Assembly: GCA_035503715.1 (NCBI GenBank)
Contig: DATJTE010000235.1
Location: 1 to 16,281 of the forward strand
Source of the DNA: OAS926 sp035503715
GTDB lineage: Bacteria; Pseudomonadota; Alphaproteobacteria; Rhizobiales; Rhizobiaceae
Direction: 5' to 3'
Length of the DNA stretch: 16,281 nucleotides
Position 1 is the first letter of the stretch. Each line of letters starts with the position of its first letter. A model generated the notes under the pieces. The model made no database searches and had not been told where the DNA came from. It saw only the letters and a list, made by a program, of their open reading frames with translations. The position numbers were made by a program, and so were the translations under genes. Shown one piece after another: positions 7,489 through 14,166 of the stretch.

Positions 7489-9296
7489 ATGACGTCCTCG
7501 AAACCCTTGGTCAGCTCCAGCGCCTGCCGTTCGAACAGCCGCCGATAGATGCCGCCGTCGCGCCGGATCAGCGTGGCGTGATTGCCCTCCTCGACCACCT
7601 TGCCCCTGTCGAAGACGAGGAGCCGGTCGAGCGAGCGCACCGTCGACAGCCGGTGCGCGATGATCAGCGTGGTGCGGCCGACCATCAGCCGCTCCATCGC
7701 CTGCTGGATCAGCACCTCCGATTCCGAGTCGAGGCTGGACGTCGCCTCGTCGAAGATCAGGATCGGCGCATCCGCCAGGAAGGCGCGGGCGATCGCCACA
7801 CGCTGACGCTCGCCGCCGGAGAGCTTGACGCCGCGCTCCCCAACCAGCGTCGCATAGCCTTTCGGCAGCGTAGCGATGAAATCGTGCGCGCTGGCGAGTT
7901 TTGCCGCCCGCTCGATCTCCGCCTGGCTGGCGCCCGGCCGCGCATAGGCGATGTTCTCCGCCAGCGACCGGTGGAACAGGATCGGCTCCTGCTGCACGAT
8001 GGCGAGTTGCGACCGGAGCGACGCCTGCTGGACCTGCGAGATGTCCTGCCCGTCGATCAGGATGCGTCCGCCGGTCACGTCGTAGAGGCGCTGGATCAGC
8101 TTGACGAAGGTCGTCTTGCCCGATCCAGAGTGACCGACCAGCCCGATGCGCTCGCCCGCTTTGATATCGAGCGAGAAGTCGCGATAGAGCGGCGTCTTGT
8201 GCCCGCCATAGTGGAAGGTGACGCGATCGAACGCGATGCGGCCTTCCTCGATGGCGATCTCGGGCGCATGCGTCCGATCGCGCACGCCGAGTGGCTGGGC
8301 GCTGATCTCGACCAGTTCCTCCATGTCGTTCACCGAGCGCTGCACGTTGCGTACATGCATGCCGATGTCGCGCAGATAGCCCTGCAGCACCAGGAACGAG
8401 GTGAGCACGAAGGCGATGTCGCCCGCACTCGCCTGCCCGCGGCTCCAGAGCATGATGGCGAAGCCGATCACGGCGGCGCGCAGAAAAAGCAGCGTCGTGC
8501 CCTGCGTCGTGCCGTTGATCGTGCCACGCATCCAGGTGCGGCCGGTGCGGCTGCGCCACTTGGTGACAACGCGCGCCAGACGCGTGTCCTCACGCCGCTC
8601 GGCGCCAAACGCCTTGACGACCGAATTGCACGAAATCGCATCGGCAAGCGAACCGCCGAGCTTCGTGTCCCACTGGTTGGCGAGGCTAGCCGCCGGCGCC
8701 ACATAGGTGAGCGACAGCGTCACCGTGATCGTGACGTAGATCACCGAGCCGAGAGCGACCAGCGCGCCCATCAGCGGCCAGTGCCAGCCGAGCAGCACCG
8801 TCGAGCCGACCAGCATAACGACCGACGGCATCAGCGCGATGAGGATCGTATCGTTCAATATGTCGAGCGCCCACATGCCGCGCGTGACCTTGCGCACGGT
8901 CGAGCCAGCGAAGGTGCTGGCGTGCCAGTCGGTCGAGAAGCGCTGCACGCGCGCGAATGCATCGGCGGCAACGTCCGACATCATCTTCAGCGTCAGCTCG
9001 ATGATCGCCACGAACGCAATGTGCCGAAGCAGCACAGCACCCGCCGACAGCGCTGTCATGGTGAGGAATGCGGCAATCGCCGCATTCCAGACGAGCTCGT
9101 CGGTCGAAGCACCGCGTCCGACAGCGTCGACGAGCCTTCCGACGTAAAACGGCGTCAGCACGTCAGCCATGGTCGAGCCGAGGAAAGCCAGCATGATGAG
9201 CGCGAGCCGAACCGGCTGGCGACGCCAATGCGTGCCGGCAAACGAGAACACAGAGCGGAACGCGTCTGCGCGACGCGTCTTGCGGAAAGAAGTCAT
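7479..9296 (-). CDS. ABC exporter half-transporter (membrane domain fused to ATPase)
   Basis: A 605-residue ABCB/MsbA-type half-transporter that would dimerise in the inner membrane and export a lipophilic compound, lipid, peptide or drug using ATP. The N-terminal two thirds form the six-helix membrane domain (hydrophobic segments around 31-50, 70-100, 150-200 and 265-305). The ATPase domain has every key motif: Walker A GHSGSGKTT (388-396), Q-loop VQQEP (434-438), signature LSGGERQ (492-498), Walker B ILIFDEATSSLD (512-523) and H-loop His548. The substrate is unknown. The ATG at 9296 is the only sensible start but has no clear Shine-Dalgarno sequence; the preceding bases form the 3' arm of a hairpin. 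Upstream lies a leader with its own promoter, an 18-codon ORF and alternative hairpins, suggesting conditional expression. gltX follows 53 bp downstream. Confidence 0.94.
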   Translation of the reverse strand: MTSFRKTRRADAFRSVFSFAGTHWRRQPVRLALIMLAFLGSTMADVLTPFYVGRLVDAVGRGASTDELVWNAAIAAFLTMTALSAGAVLLRHIAFVAIIELTLKMMSDVAADAFARVQRFSTDWHASTFAGSTVRKVTRGMWALDILNDTILIALMPSVVMLVGSTVLLGWHWPLMGALVALGSVIYVTITVTLSLTYVAPAASLANQWDTKLGGSLADAISCNSVVKAFGAERREDTRLARVVTKWRSRTGRTWMRGTINGTTQGTTLLFLRAAVIGFAIMLWSRGQASAGDIAFVLTSFLVLQGYLRDIGMHVRNVQRSVNDMEELVEISAQPLGVRDRTHAPEIAIEEGRIAFDRVTFHYGGHKTPLYRDFSLDIKAGERIGLVGHSGSGKTTFVKLIQRLYDVTGGRILIDGQDISQVQQASLRSQLAIVQQEPILFHRSLAENIAYARPGASQAEIERAAKLASAHDFIATLPKGYATLVGERGVKLSGGERQRVAIARAFLADAPILIFDEATSSLDSESEVLIQQAMERLMVGRTTLIIAHRLSTVRSLDRLLVFDRGKVVEEGNHATLIRRDGGIYRRLFERQALELTKGFEDVMGG

Positions 9297-9460
9297 GTCA
9301 TTGTCCGGACGCGAAAAACCGTCCGGTCCCAGAAAAGTAGAAAGCAGAGAAATCGGCGCCTGGACGGAGAACCGTCCGGGCAGGCGGTGCCGGATACGAT
9401 CAGCCCTCCCGCTTGTGCGGGATCAGCAGACCGGCAGTCGCCTCGAATGCGATGGCGTGC
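9297..9460 (-). promoter_or_regulatory. Candidate attenuator leader of the ABC exporter gene
   Basis: The 164 nt between the leader ORF and the exporter start carry repeated complementary segments, read on the minus strand. Segment 1 is CCGGACGG (9379-9372), segment 2 CCGTCC (9367-9362), segment 3 CCGGACGG (9326-9319) and segment 4 GTCCGG (9310-9305). Pairs 1:2 (loop TTCT), 2:3, 3:4 (10-nt loop containing five Ts) and 1:4 are each perfect over six bases, so they exclude one another, as in attenuators. The 3:4 hairpin ends 8 nt before the exporter ATG. Nearer the leader ORF, CCCGC-ACAA-GCGGG (9421-9408) lies inside a second pair, TGCCGG (9436-9431) with CCGGCA (9393-9388). The pairings are visible in the sequence; a regulatory role is inference. 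Confidence 0.5.
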
Positions 9461-9517
9461 CTAGACGAGCACACCCATCATCGCGGCGCTGCCTTGCAGG
9501 ATGGAGAATGCACGCAT
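9461..9517 (-). CDS. Putative 18-residue leader peptide upstream of the ABC exporter
   Basis: Reads MRAFSILQGSAAMMGVLV and stops with TAG. It is preceded by a perfect GGAGG (9528-9524) six bases before the ATG, the best ribosome binding site in this stretch and far better than that of the exporter itself. It starts about 26 nt after the predicted transcription start. It has no run of one amino acid that would mark amino-acid-sensing attenuation, so if it acts, ribosome stalling by a drug or by the nascent peptide is more likely than starvation. It is too short to recognise by homology; a separate function as a small peptide is possible. Confidence 0.55.
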   Translation of the reverse strand: MRAFSILQGSAAMMGVLV

Positions 9518-9549
9518 TTCGTACCTCCAAAGACAGAGCGGGAGCGCGC

Positions 9550-9578
9550 TTATAGACGGGCAAAACCGCTTCGCCAAG
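9550..9578 (-). promoter_or_regulatory. RpoD-type promoter of the leader/ABC exporter transcript
   Basis: On the minus strand CTTGGC (9578-9573), 17 nt, then CTATAA (9555-9550). This matches the published Sinorhizobium RpoD pattern CTTGAC-N17-CTATAT at ten of twelve positions with the exact spacing. Transcription should start near 9543, giving a short untranslated segment before the GGAGG of the leader ORF. It lies between the MFS gene stop and the leader ORF, so the exporter can be expressed apart from the MFS gene. Confidence 0.7.
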
Positions 9579-9598
9579 ATGCTAAACGAGGAAAATGC

Positions 9599-10825
9599 TT
9601 AGCCGTGGCTTGCGGGCAACGCGACCCGCGCCCGCGCCCGCCGCGACACATAGGCCATGACAAAACAGGCGGCGAGGCAATAGACCCCCATCGTGACGAG
9701 CTGGCCGGGATAGGACACGCCGATATCGATCAGATAGCCGGTCAGGCCCGGTCCCATCGCGGTGGCGAACACGCCCCAGGAGACCAGCAGGGCCCGGATC
9801 GAGCCGAGATGTTTCAGGCCGTAGATCTCCGGCCACACGGCGCCGAACAGCGTGGTGGACAGGCCGTTGGACATGCCGACCAGCGCCATGAAGGCGAAAG
9901 GCGTCCAAGGCGCCGTGACAAGGCCAAGCAGCAGGCAGGAGAGGCCGAGCGGGATGAGCACGAAAGGCAGCAGCGCCAGGCCTGAAAAACGGTCGATCAA
10001 CTGGCCGGAAATCAGGGTGAAGCCGCTGTTGACGATCGCCCAGACAACGAAGGCCGAGGCAAACACTTCCAGTGACCAGCCGCGCAGCTCGATCAGATAG
10101 ACCTGATGGAACATCGCGACCGTGACGATGAAGCCCGGCGCCATGTAACCCAGCATTGCGAGGTAAAAGAGCGGGTCGCGCTGCACCTCGGCGCGTGTCC
10201 AGTCGCGCGCATCGACCACGCGTGGAATGGGATCGGAGGAACGCGGCGTACGGTCGACCGAAACCAGCGTTGCGATCACCGGCAGGATCACCAGCAGCGC
10301 AGCGCTTGCGACCAGCCAGCCATTGCGCCAGCCGATCGCGATCGCCAGCCAGACGAAGACGTTGGTGAACACCGCGTCGCCGGCATTGTGGCCGAGGATG
10401 ATCAGCGACAGTGCCCTGCCCCGCTGCGCGGAAAACCACCGCGCGATCGACGTGTAGGCCGTGTGCGTCATCATCCCCTGACCGAACAGCCGCAGCAGGT
10501 AGATGGTCAGAACGAGGAAGGCGATATGCGTGGCGAACGCCATCGAGGCCGCCGCGACGGCGAGCATTGCCGTTACAAGGATGACGACCTTGCGCACGCT
10601 CCAGCGGTCGACGATTTGCCCGAGATAGGAGAGCGTGAAGGCGCTGGCGAGCGTTCCGATCATATAGACTGTGCCCCAGCCGCCATTGGTCAGCCCGTAT
10701 TCCTCACGGATATGACCGGCCGAGACCCCGATGAAGATCGTTTGTCCGGTGGTGGAGAAGAAGGTCAGCAGGAAGCCGGCGCCGAGCCAGCGGGCATTGT
10801 CGCGAAGAAAGGCGAGAAAGGGCAT
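9599..10825 (-). CDS. Major facilitator superfamily transporter
   Basis: A 408-residue membrane protein with about twelve hydrophobic segments, organised as two six-helix halves around a hydrophilic central loop (about residues 195-215, DRTPRSSDPIPRVVDARDW). The loop between helices 2 and 3 has GQIVDRWSVRK, the usual G-x-x-x-D-R-x-x-R/K signature of the superfamily. The second half has the matching GQLIDRFSG. The sequence resembles the oxalate/formate and monocarboxylate-type branch, which takes up or exports small organic acids, but the substrate cannot be set from sequence. No strong Shine-Dalgarno sequence precedes the ATG at 10825 (GGCGC nearby). The leader/exporter promoter begins 21 bp after its stop codon, so read-through into the exporter leader is possible. 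Confidence 0.9.
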   Translation of the reverse strand: MPFLAFLRDNARWLGAGFLLTFFSTTGQTIFIGVSAGHIREEYGLTNGGWGTVYMIGTLASAFTLSYLGQIVDRWSVRKVVILVTAMLAVAAASMAFATHIAFLVLTIYLLRLFGQGMMTHTAYTSIARWFSAQRGRALSLIILGHNAGDAVFTNVFVWLAIAIGWRNGWLVASAALLVILPVIATLVSVDRTPRSSDPIPRVVDARDWTRAEVQRDPLFYLAMLGYMAPGFIVTVAMFHQVYLIELRGWSLEVFASAFVVWAIVNSGFTLISGQLIDRFSGLALLPFVLIPLGLSCLLLGLVTAPWTPFAFMALVGMSNGLSTTLFGAVWPEIYGLKHLGSIRALLVSWGVFATAMGPGLTGYLIDIGVSYPGQLVTMGVYCLAACFVMAYVSRRARARVALPASHG

Positions 10826-10841
10826 GTTGCGCCAGAACCAG

Positions 10842-10860
10842 TCCGCCGAGCCATGGCGGA
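10842..10860. repeat. Short inverted repeat upstream of the MFS gene
   Basis: TCCGCC (10842-10847) and GGCGGA (10855-10860) form a perfect 6-bp stem with a 7-nt loop, 17 bp before the MFS start codon. A separate palindrome ACATATGT lies at 10882-10889. Either could be an operator or part of a 5' hairpin; I see no convincing promoter hexamers in this 136-bp divergent spacer. Confidence 0.3.
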
Positions 10861-10961
10861 GTCGGGTTTACGGGTCAAACGACATATGTAAATTCGCTGT
10901 GGGCCACCGCTCCTGAACGCTGTAGCATGTGAGCCTTGAGCGAAGAGCCTGGAGCACGCCG

Positions 10962-11222
10962 ATGCGCCGCGAGAGCTTTGAACGGTTCTACTATGAGAAG
11001 ATTGCGCTGGCGGAAGGCTGCGGCTGCGCCGAGCACGTCACCCGCATGCGCGACATCGAGGAATTCGCTGCCGCACGGTCGGCGCCTGCGCGCCGACAGA
11101 TGGCGTTCGGCTGGACGGCGCCGGCTTTGCTGAAGGACCGGGCTCTTCGCTACCTGTCGCGGCTGCGCGAAAGCCGCATCTGGTTGGCGTCGGCGAAGCG
11201 TTCGAAGCCGAATTTCTCATAG
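10962..11222 (+). CDS. Small hypothetical protein
   Basis: An 86-residue ORF beginning MRRESFERFYYEK. I do not recognise a family. It is rich in Arg, Ala and Glu, probably helical and cytoplasmic, with a Cys-Gly-Cys pair near residues 20-22 and no signal peptide or membrane segment. Support for coding comes from GGAG seven bases before the ATG, high G/C at third codon positions, and its position in what would otherwise be a 324-bp gap between the MFS and GNAT genes. A GTG at 10929 in the same frame would add 11 residues but lacks a clear binding site. Its last 73 bp run antisense to the end of the GNAT gene; either the overlap is real or this is a chance ORF. Confidence 0.45.
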   Translation: MRRESFERFYYEKIALAEGCGCAEHVTRMRDIEEFAAARSAPARRQMAFGWTAPALLKDRALRYLSRLRESRIWLASAKRSKPNFS

Positions 11223-11563
11223 AGCGCGTGCGCGTCGCGTGTCTTGAGCGTCCAGCTCGGCACGTTGGCCAGATCGGGATGCTCCAGAAACGCCCTCACG
11301 ATGGCCTTGCCGATCCCTTGTCCGCGCCAGTCTGGCCAGATGATAATATCGCAGAGATAGGCGGAATAGACGCGGTCGGTGATGGCTCGGCCGAACCCGA
11401 CCTGCTTGCCCTCTACGAACGCGCCGGCGCAGACCGAATTGGAGAAGGCGCTGAGCTGGTCGCCTTCGGTACGGCCAATACCCCAATAACTCTGGGCGAG
11501 AAGCGTCGCCGCGGCGACAAAATCGATTCTCAGCGGGTCGAAGCTGATCTCGCAGTCGATCAT
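11150..11563 (-). CDS. GNAT family N-acetyltransferase
   Basis: A 137-residue single-domain GNAT protein, which would move an acetyl group from acetyl-CoA to an amine on a small molecule or protein in the cytoplasm. The acetyl-CoA pyrophosphate-binding motif RGQGIGK (80-86) follows the beta-strand CDIIIWPDW. The C-terminal ALYEKFGFERF motif has the usual tyrosine placed to act as general acid. The acceptor cannot be predicted. I chose the ATG at 11563 because GGAG lies at good spacing; the frame is open further upstream into nadE, but that part is shadow. The gene starts 16 bp after the nadE stop on the same strand, so they are probably one transcript. Confidence 0.88.
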   Translation of the reverse strand: MIDCEISFDPLRIDFVAAATLLAQSYWGIGRTEGDQLSAFSNSVCAGAFVEGKQVGFGRAITDRVYSAYLCDIIIWPDWRGQGIGKAIVRAFLEHPDLANVPSWTLKTRDAHALYEKFGFERFADANQMRLSRSRDR

Positions 11564-11579
11564 CGCGCTCTCCGGTCTT

Positions 11580-13271
11580 TCAGTCGCGATCCCTGAACCG
11601 GTTGGTGATCGGGTAGCGGCGGTCGCGGCCAAAGTTCTTCTTCGTGATCTTCACACCGGGTGCGGCCTGACGGCGCTTGTATTCGGCGATGTAGAGCATG
11701 TTCTCGACGCGCGTCACGGTGGCGCGGTCGTGCCCGCGCTTGACGATCTCGTCGACGCCCATCTCGTTCTCGACCAGGCATTCGAGGATGTCGTCGAGCA
11801 CCGGATACGGCGGCAGGGAATCCTGGTCGGTCTGGTTCTCGCGCAGCTCCGCCGACGGCGCCTTGTCCAGAATGTTCTTCGGGATCACCTCCCCGGAAGG
11901 CCCTAGCGCGCCGGGCGGCACATTGTCGTTGCGCCATTTCGCCAGCGCATAGACCTGCATCTTGTAGAGGTCCTTGATCGGGTTGAAGCCGCCATTCATG
12001 TCGCCATAGAGCGTGGCGTACCCGACCGACATTTCCGACTTGTTGCCGGTGGTGACGACCATCGAGCCGAACTTGTTGGAGATCGCCATCAGGATCGTGC
12101 CGCGCGCGCGGCTCTGCAGGTTTTCCTCCGTGATCCCGTGCTTGGTGCCCTCGAAGAGCTGGGTCAGCGAATTCATGAACCCGTCCACCGGCTCGAAGAT
12201 CGGCACGATGTCGTAGCGGCAGCCGAGCGCGCGAGCGCAGTCCTCGGCATCCTTCAGCGAGTCCTTCGACGTATAGCGGTATGGCATCATGACGGCGCGC
12301 AGCCGCTCTTCCCCAAGCGCATCGACAGCCAGTGCCGCGCAGATCGCCGAGTCGATGCCGCCCGACAGGCCGAGCACGACATTCTTGAAGCCGTTCTTGT
12401 TCACGTAATCGCGCAAGCCGAGCATACAGGCTCGGTAATCTGCCTCCTCCTGGTCGGGGATTTTCGACATCGGCCCGTCCGTGCAAATCCAACCATCACC
12501 CTCGCGCTTCCATGTGGTAACGGAAACGAACTCCTCGAACTGGCTCATCTGAAAGGCGAGCGACTTGTCGGCCGCGATCGCGAAGGAGGCGCCGTCGAAG
12601 ATAAGCTCGTCCTGTCCGCCGAGCTGGTTGGCGTAAAGGATCGGCAAGCCTGTCTCGATCACCTGCTTGATGACGATCTGGTGGCGGATGTCGATCTTAT
12701 CGCGATAATAGGGCGAGCCGTTCGGCACGAGCAGCATCTCGGCGCCGCTTTCGGCCAGCGTCTCGCAGACGGCGAGATCGCCCCAGATGTCCTCGCAGAT
12801 CGGAATGCCGAGCCGGATGCCGCGATAATTCACCGGCCCGGGCATATCGGGGCCGGCCTGGAAGACGCGCTTCTCGTCGAACTCGCCGTAGTTCGGCAAA
12901 TCGACCTTGAAGCGTTCGGCGATGATCTTGCCCGCGTCGGCGACGACGATCGAATTGTGAACACCGGATTTGCGCTTCAGCGGTGTGCCCATGATGAAGC
13001 CCGGGCCGCCGTCAGCGGTCTCTTTAGCGAACTCTTCGACCGCCTTTTCGCAGGCTTTGAGGAAGGCCGGCTTCAGCACCAGATCCTCGGGCGGATAACC
13101 GGCGATGAAAAGCTCGGTGAAAAGCACCAGATCGGCGCCATGACGGGCGGCGTCCGCTCTAGCCTCGCGAGCCTTGGCGAGATTGCCGGCGACATCGCCG
13201 ACGATCGGATTCAACTGGGCGACGGCGATGCGGAGAACATCGGGAGCGGGTTTGCTGGCCATATTTGGCAT
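11580..13271 (-). CDS. nadE: Glutamine-dependent NAD+ synthetase
   Basis: Catalyses the last step of NAD+ synthesis: deamido-NAD+ plus glutamine and ATP give NAD+. The 563 residues hold two domains. The N-terminal nitrilase-type glutaminase shows the catalytic triad Glu53 (FTELFIAGYPPEDL), Lys122 (RFKVDLPNYGEFDE) and Cys159 (PICEDIW). The C-terminal synthetase has the ATP-binding SGGIDS (303-308) and GNKSE (409-413), with the expected YATLYGDMNGGF after it. Length and order match the glutamine-using class. The start is either ATG 13271 or ATG 13262 (MASK...); neither has a strong Shine-Dalgarno sequence. The gene lies 44 bp after the glycosylase-like gene on the same strand and is followed by the GNAT gene, so the three may form one operon, although a small hairpin sits in the first gap. 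Confidence 0.97.
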   Translation of the reverse strand: MPNMASKPAPDVLRIAVAQLNPIVGDVAGNLAKAREARADAARHGADLVLFTELFIAGYPPEDLVLKPAFLKACEKAVEEFAKETADGGPGFIMGTPLKRKSGVHNSIVVADAGKIIAERFKVDLPNYGEFDEKRVFQAGPDMPGPVNYRGIRLGIPICEDIWGDLAVCETLAESGAEMLLVPNGSPYYRDKIDIRHQIVIKQVIETGLPILYANQLGGQDELIFDGASFAIAADKSLAFQMSQFEEFVSVTTWKREGDGWICTDGPMSKIPDQEEADYRACMLGLRDYVNKNGFKNVVLGLSGGIDSAICAALAVDALGEERLRAVMMPYRYTSKDSLKDAEDCARALGCRYDIVPIFEPVDGFMNSLTQLFEGTKHGITEENLQSRARGTILMAISNKFGSMVVTTGNKSEMSVGYATLYGDMNGGFNPIKDLYKMQVYALAKWRNDNVPPGALGPSGEVIPKNILDKAPSAELRENQTDQDSLPPYPVLDDILECLVENEMGVDEIVKRGHDRATVTRVENMLYIAEYKRRQAAPGVKITKKNFGRDRRYPITNRFRDRD

Positions 13272-13280
13272 TTAGCGTGC

Positions 13281-13295
13281 GCGGGAAAGCCCCGC
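13281..13295 (-). repeat. Small hairpin between the glycosylase-like gene and nadE
   Basis: GCGGG (13281-13285) and CCCGC (13291-13295) form a 5-bp GC stem with a 5-nt loop, about 10 bp before the nadE start at 13271. No strong U-run follows on the minus strand, so it is at most a weak terminator or a structure near the nadE ribosome site. Confidence 0.3.
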
Positions 13296-13315
13296 AATGG
13301 CAGGCTTTTAGGCCA

Positions 13316-14029
13316 CTATTCGTCCATATAGCTCTTCAGCTCTTCCGCCGAACGGTTTTCGCCGATCGACATGGAGAGGATACGGGAGATGTGGGTGCGC
13401 GGCAGGCCGGTTTCTTTCGCCCAGGCGTTGAGTTGTGCCTGAATCTTCTGCAGGTCCTTCTGCGATGTGGGATTCTCGGCAATGTCCAACCCGGCGTCGC
13501 GCAGCGCCAGAACCATGTCGCCCGAGAGGATGAACCCGTCCCAGCCCAGCCAGCGCAGGAAATACTGCCCGGTATTGCCGCCGAGGCGGCTGCCGTTCTT
13601 GCCGAGATAGACCATGAGGCCAACCTGGTCATCGGCCGGCCAGTTGGCGAGGAATTTGCCAAAGCCGGAGTGCTCTTTCGAAACCCTCTCAACGAAAGCC
13701 GCATTCTCGCGGACCGATTTGATCTTTTGCGGGTTGCGGACGATGCGCTCGTCCTTCGTCAGCCCTTCCCAGTATTCATCCGGCTGGAAAAGCAGCCGCT
13801 TCGGCTCGAAACCCAGGAACGCTTCTTCGAAACCCGGCCATTTCTGCTCGATCACGCGCCAGACGAAACCGGCCGCGAAGACGCGCTCGGCCATGGTCGA
13901 CAGGATGCGATCGTCAGCAAGCTTGGCGACCTTCCTGTTGTCGAGCTTGGGGCCGAGCAGCGACGCAAGCACCTTGTCGCCGCCCTTGCGCTTGGCCGCA
14001 CGCGCACGGATTTTCTCGAACGATGCCAT
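13316..14029 (-). CDS. 3-methyladenine DNA glycosylase I-like (Tag family) protein, zinc-site residues absent
   Basis: A 237-residue protein whose middle part follows the helix-hairpin-helix fold of DNA-3-methyladenine glycosylase I: DDRILSTMAERVFAAGFVW corresponds to the segment holding the active-site Glu in E. coli Tag, and EAFLGFEPKRL, DERIVRNPQKIKSVRENAAFV follow in family order. Tag removes 3-methyladenine from DNA in base excision repair. However, the protein has no cysteine at all and only two histidines, neither placed like the Cys2His2 zinc snap of E. coli Tag, and the acidic residue in the active-site helix seems shifted by one. It may therefore be a divergent subfamily with altered or unknown activity. 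The ATG at 14029 has an excellent GGAGG five bases away. It is divergent from dedA and lies upstream of nadE. Confidence 0.75.
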   Translation of the reverse strand: MASFEKIRARAAKRKGGDKVLASLLGPKLDNRKVAKLADDRILSTMAERVFAAGFVWRVIEQKWPGFEEAFLGFEPKRLLFQPDEYWEGLTKDERIVRNPQKIKSVRENAAFVERVSKEHSGFGKFLANWPADDQVGLMVYLGKNGSRLGGNTGQYFLRWLGWDGFILSGDMVLALRDAGLDIAENPTSQKDLQKIQAQLNAWAKETGLPRTHISRILSMSIGENRSAEELKSYMDE

Positions 14030-14056
14030 GGCTCCCTCCCCTCAAGACCAGGGTTG

Positions 14057-14087
14057 ATTATATTGCCGCGCACCAAGCTGCGGCAAG
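14057..14087 (-). promoter_or_regulatory. Promoter of the glycosylase-like gene with embedded inverted repeat
   Basis: On the minus strand CTTGCC (14087-14082) and TATAAT (14062-14057) form a promoter with slightly long spacing (18 nt in the rhizobial framing). A perfect inverted repeat TTGCCGC-N10-GCGGCAA at 14063-14086 fills the space from -35 to -10. A dimeric repressor bound there would block RNA polymerase. Transcription would start near 14050, about 20 nt before the start codon. The same repeat could also act on dedA, 77 bp away on the other side. Confidence 0.5.
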
Positions 14088-14106
14088 AATCTGGGAGGCC
14101 GGCGCA

Positions 14107-14166
14107 ATGAGCGGGATCGTTGCCGAACCTGCAGGTCCCGCTGCCATCTGTGGCGGTACCGAATGA
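14107..14166 (+). CDS. Putative 19-residue ORF coupled to dedA
   Basis: Reads MSGIVAEPAGPAAICGGTE and stops with TGA. GGGAGG (14093-14098) lies eight bases before its ATG, while dedA has only a weak GGCGG-like site. The stop overlaps the dedA start in the ATGA arrangement (14163-14166) typical of translational coupling by ribosome re-initiation. It is in a different frame from dedA, so it is not an N-terminal extension. It also contains the palindrome ACCTGCAGGT (14127-14136) and the outer pair GCGGGA (14111-14116) / TCCCGC (14136-14141). It could be a coupling or control ORF, or chance. Confidence 0.4.
   Translation: MSGIVAEPAGPAAICGGTE

Noticed and set aside
9303..9381. Intrinsic terminator in the exporter leader
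   Set aside because: The stems are not followed by a continuous U-run on the minus strand; the only T5 run lies in a loop, so simple termination is not supported by itself.
7578..9464. 628-codon plus-strand frame opposite the ABC exporter
   Set aside because: Arg/Asp/His-rich shadow of a gene with all ABC ATPase motifs on the other strand; no domain recognisable.
10106..10891. 261-codon plus-strand frame opposite the MFS gene
   Set aside because: Very polar Arg/Asp/Gln composition mirrors hydrophobic MFS codons; not a protein in its own right.
12138..13331. 397-codon plus-strand frame opposite nadE
   Set aside because: Antisense shadow; nadE has complete catalytic residues on the minus strand.
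13265..14110. 281-codon plus-strand frame opposite the glycosylase-like gene
   Set aside because: The minus-strand gene has a strong ribosome site, promoter and family motifs; the plus frame has none.
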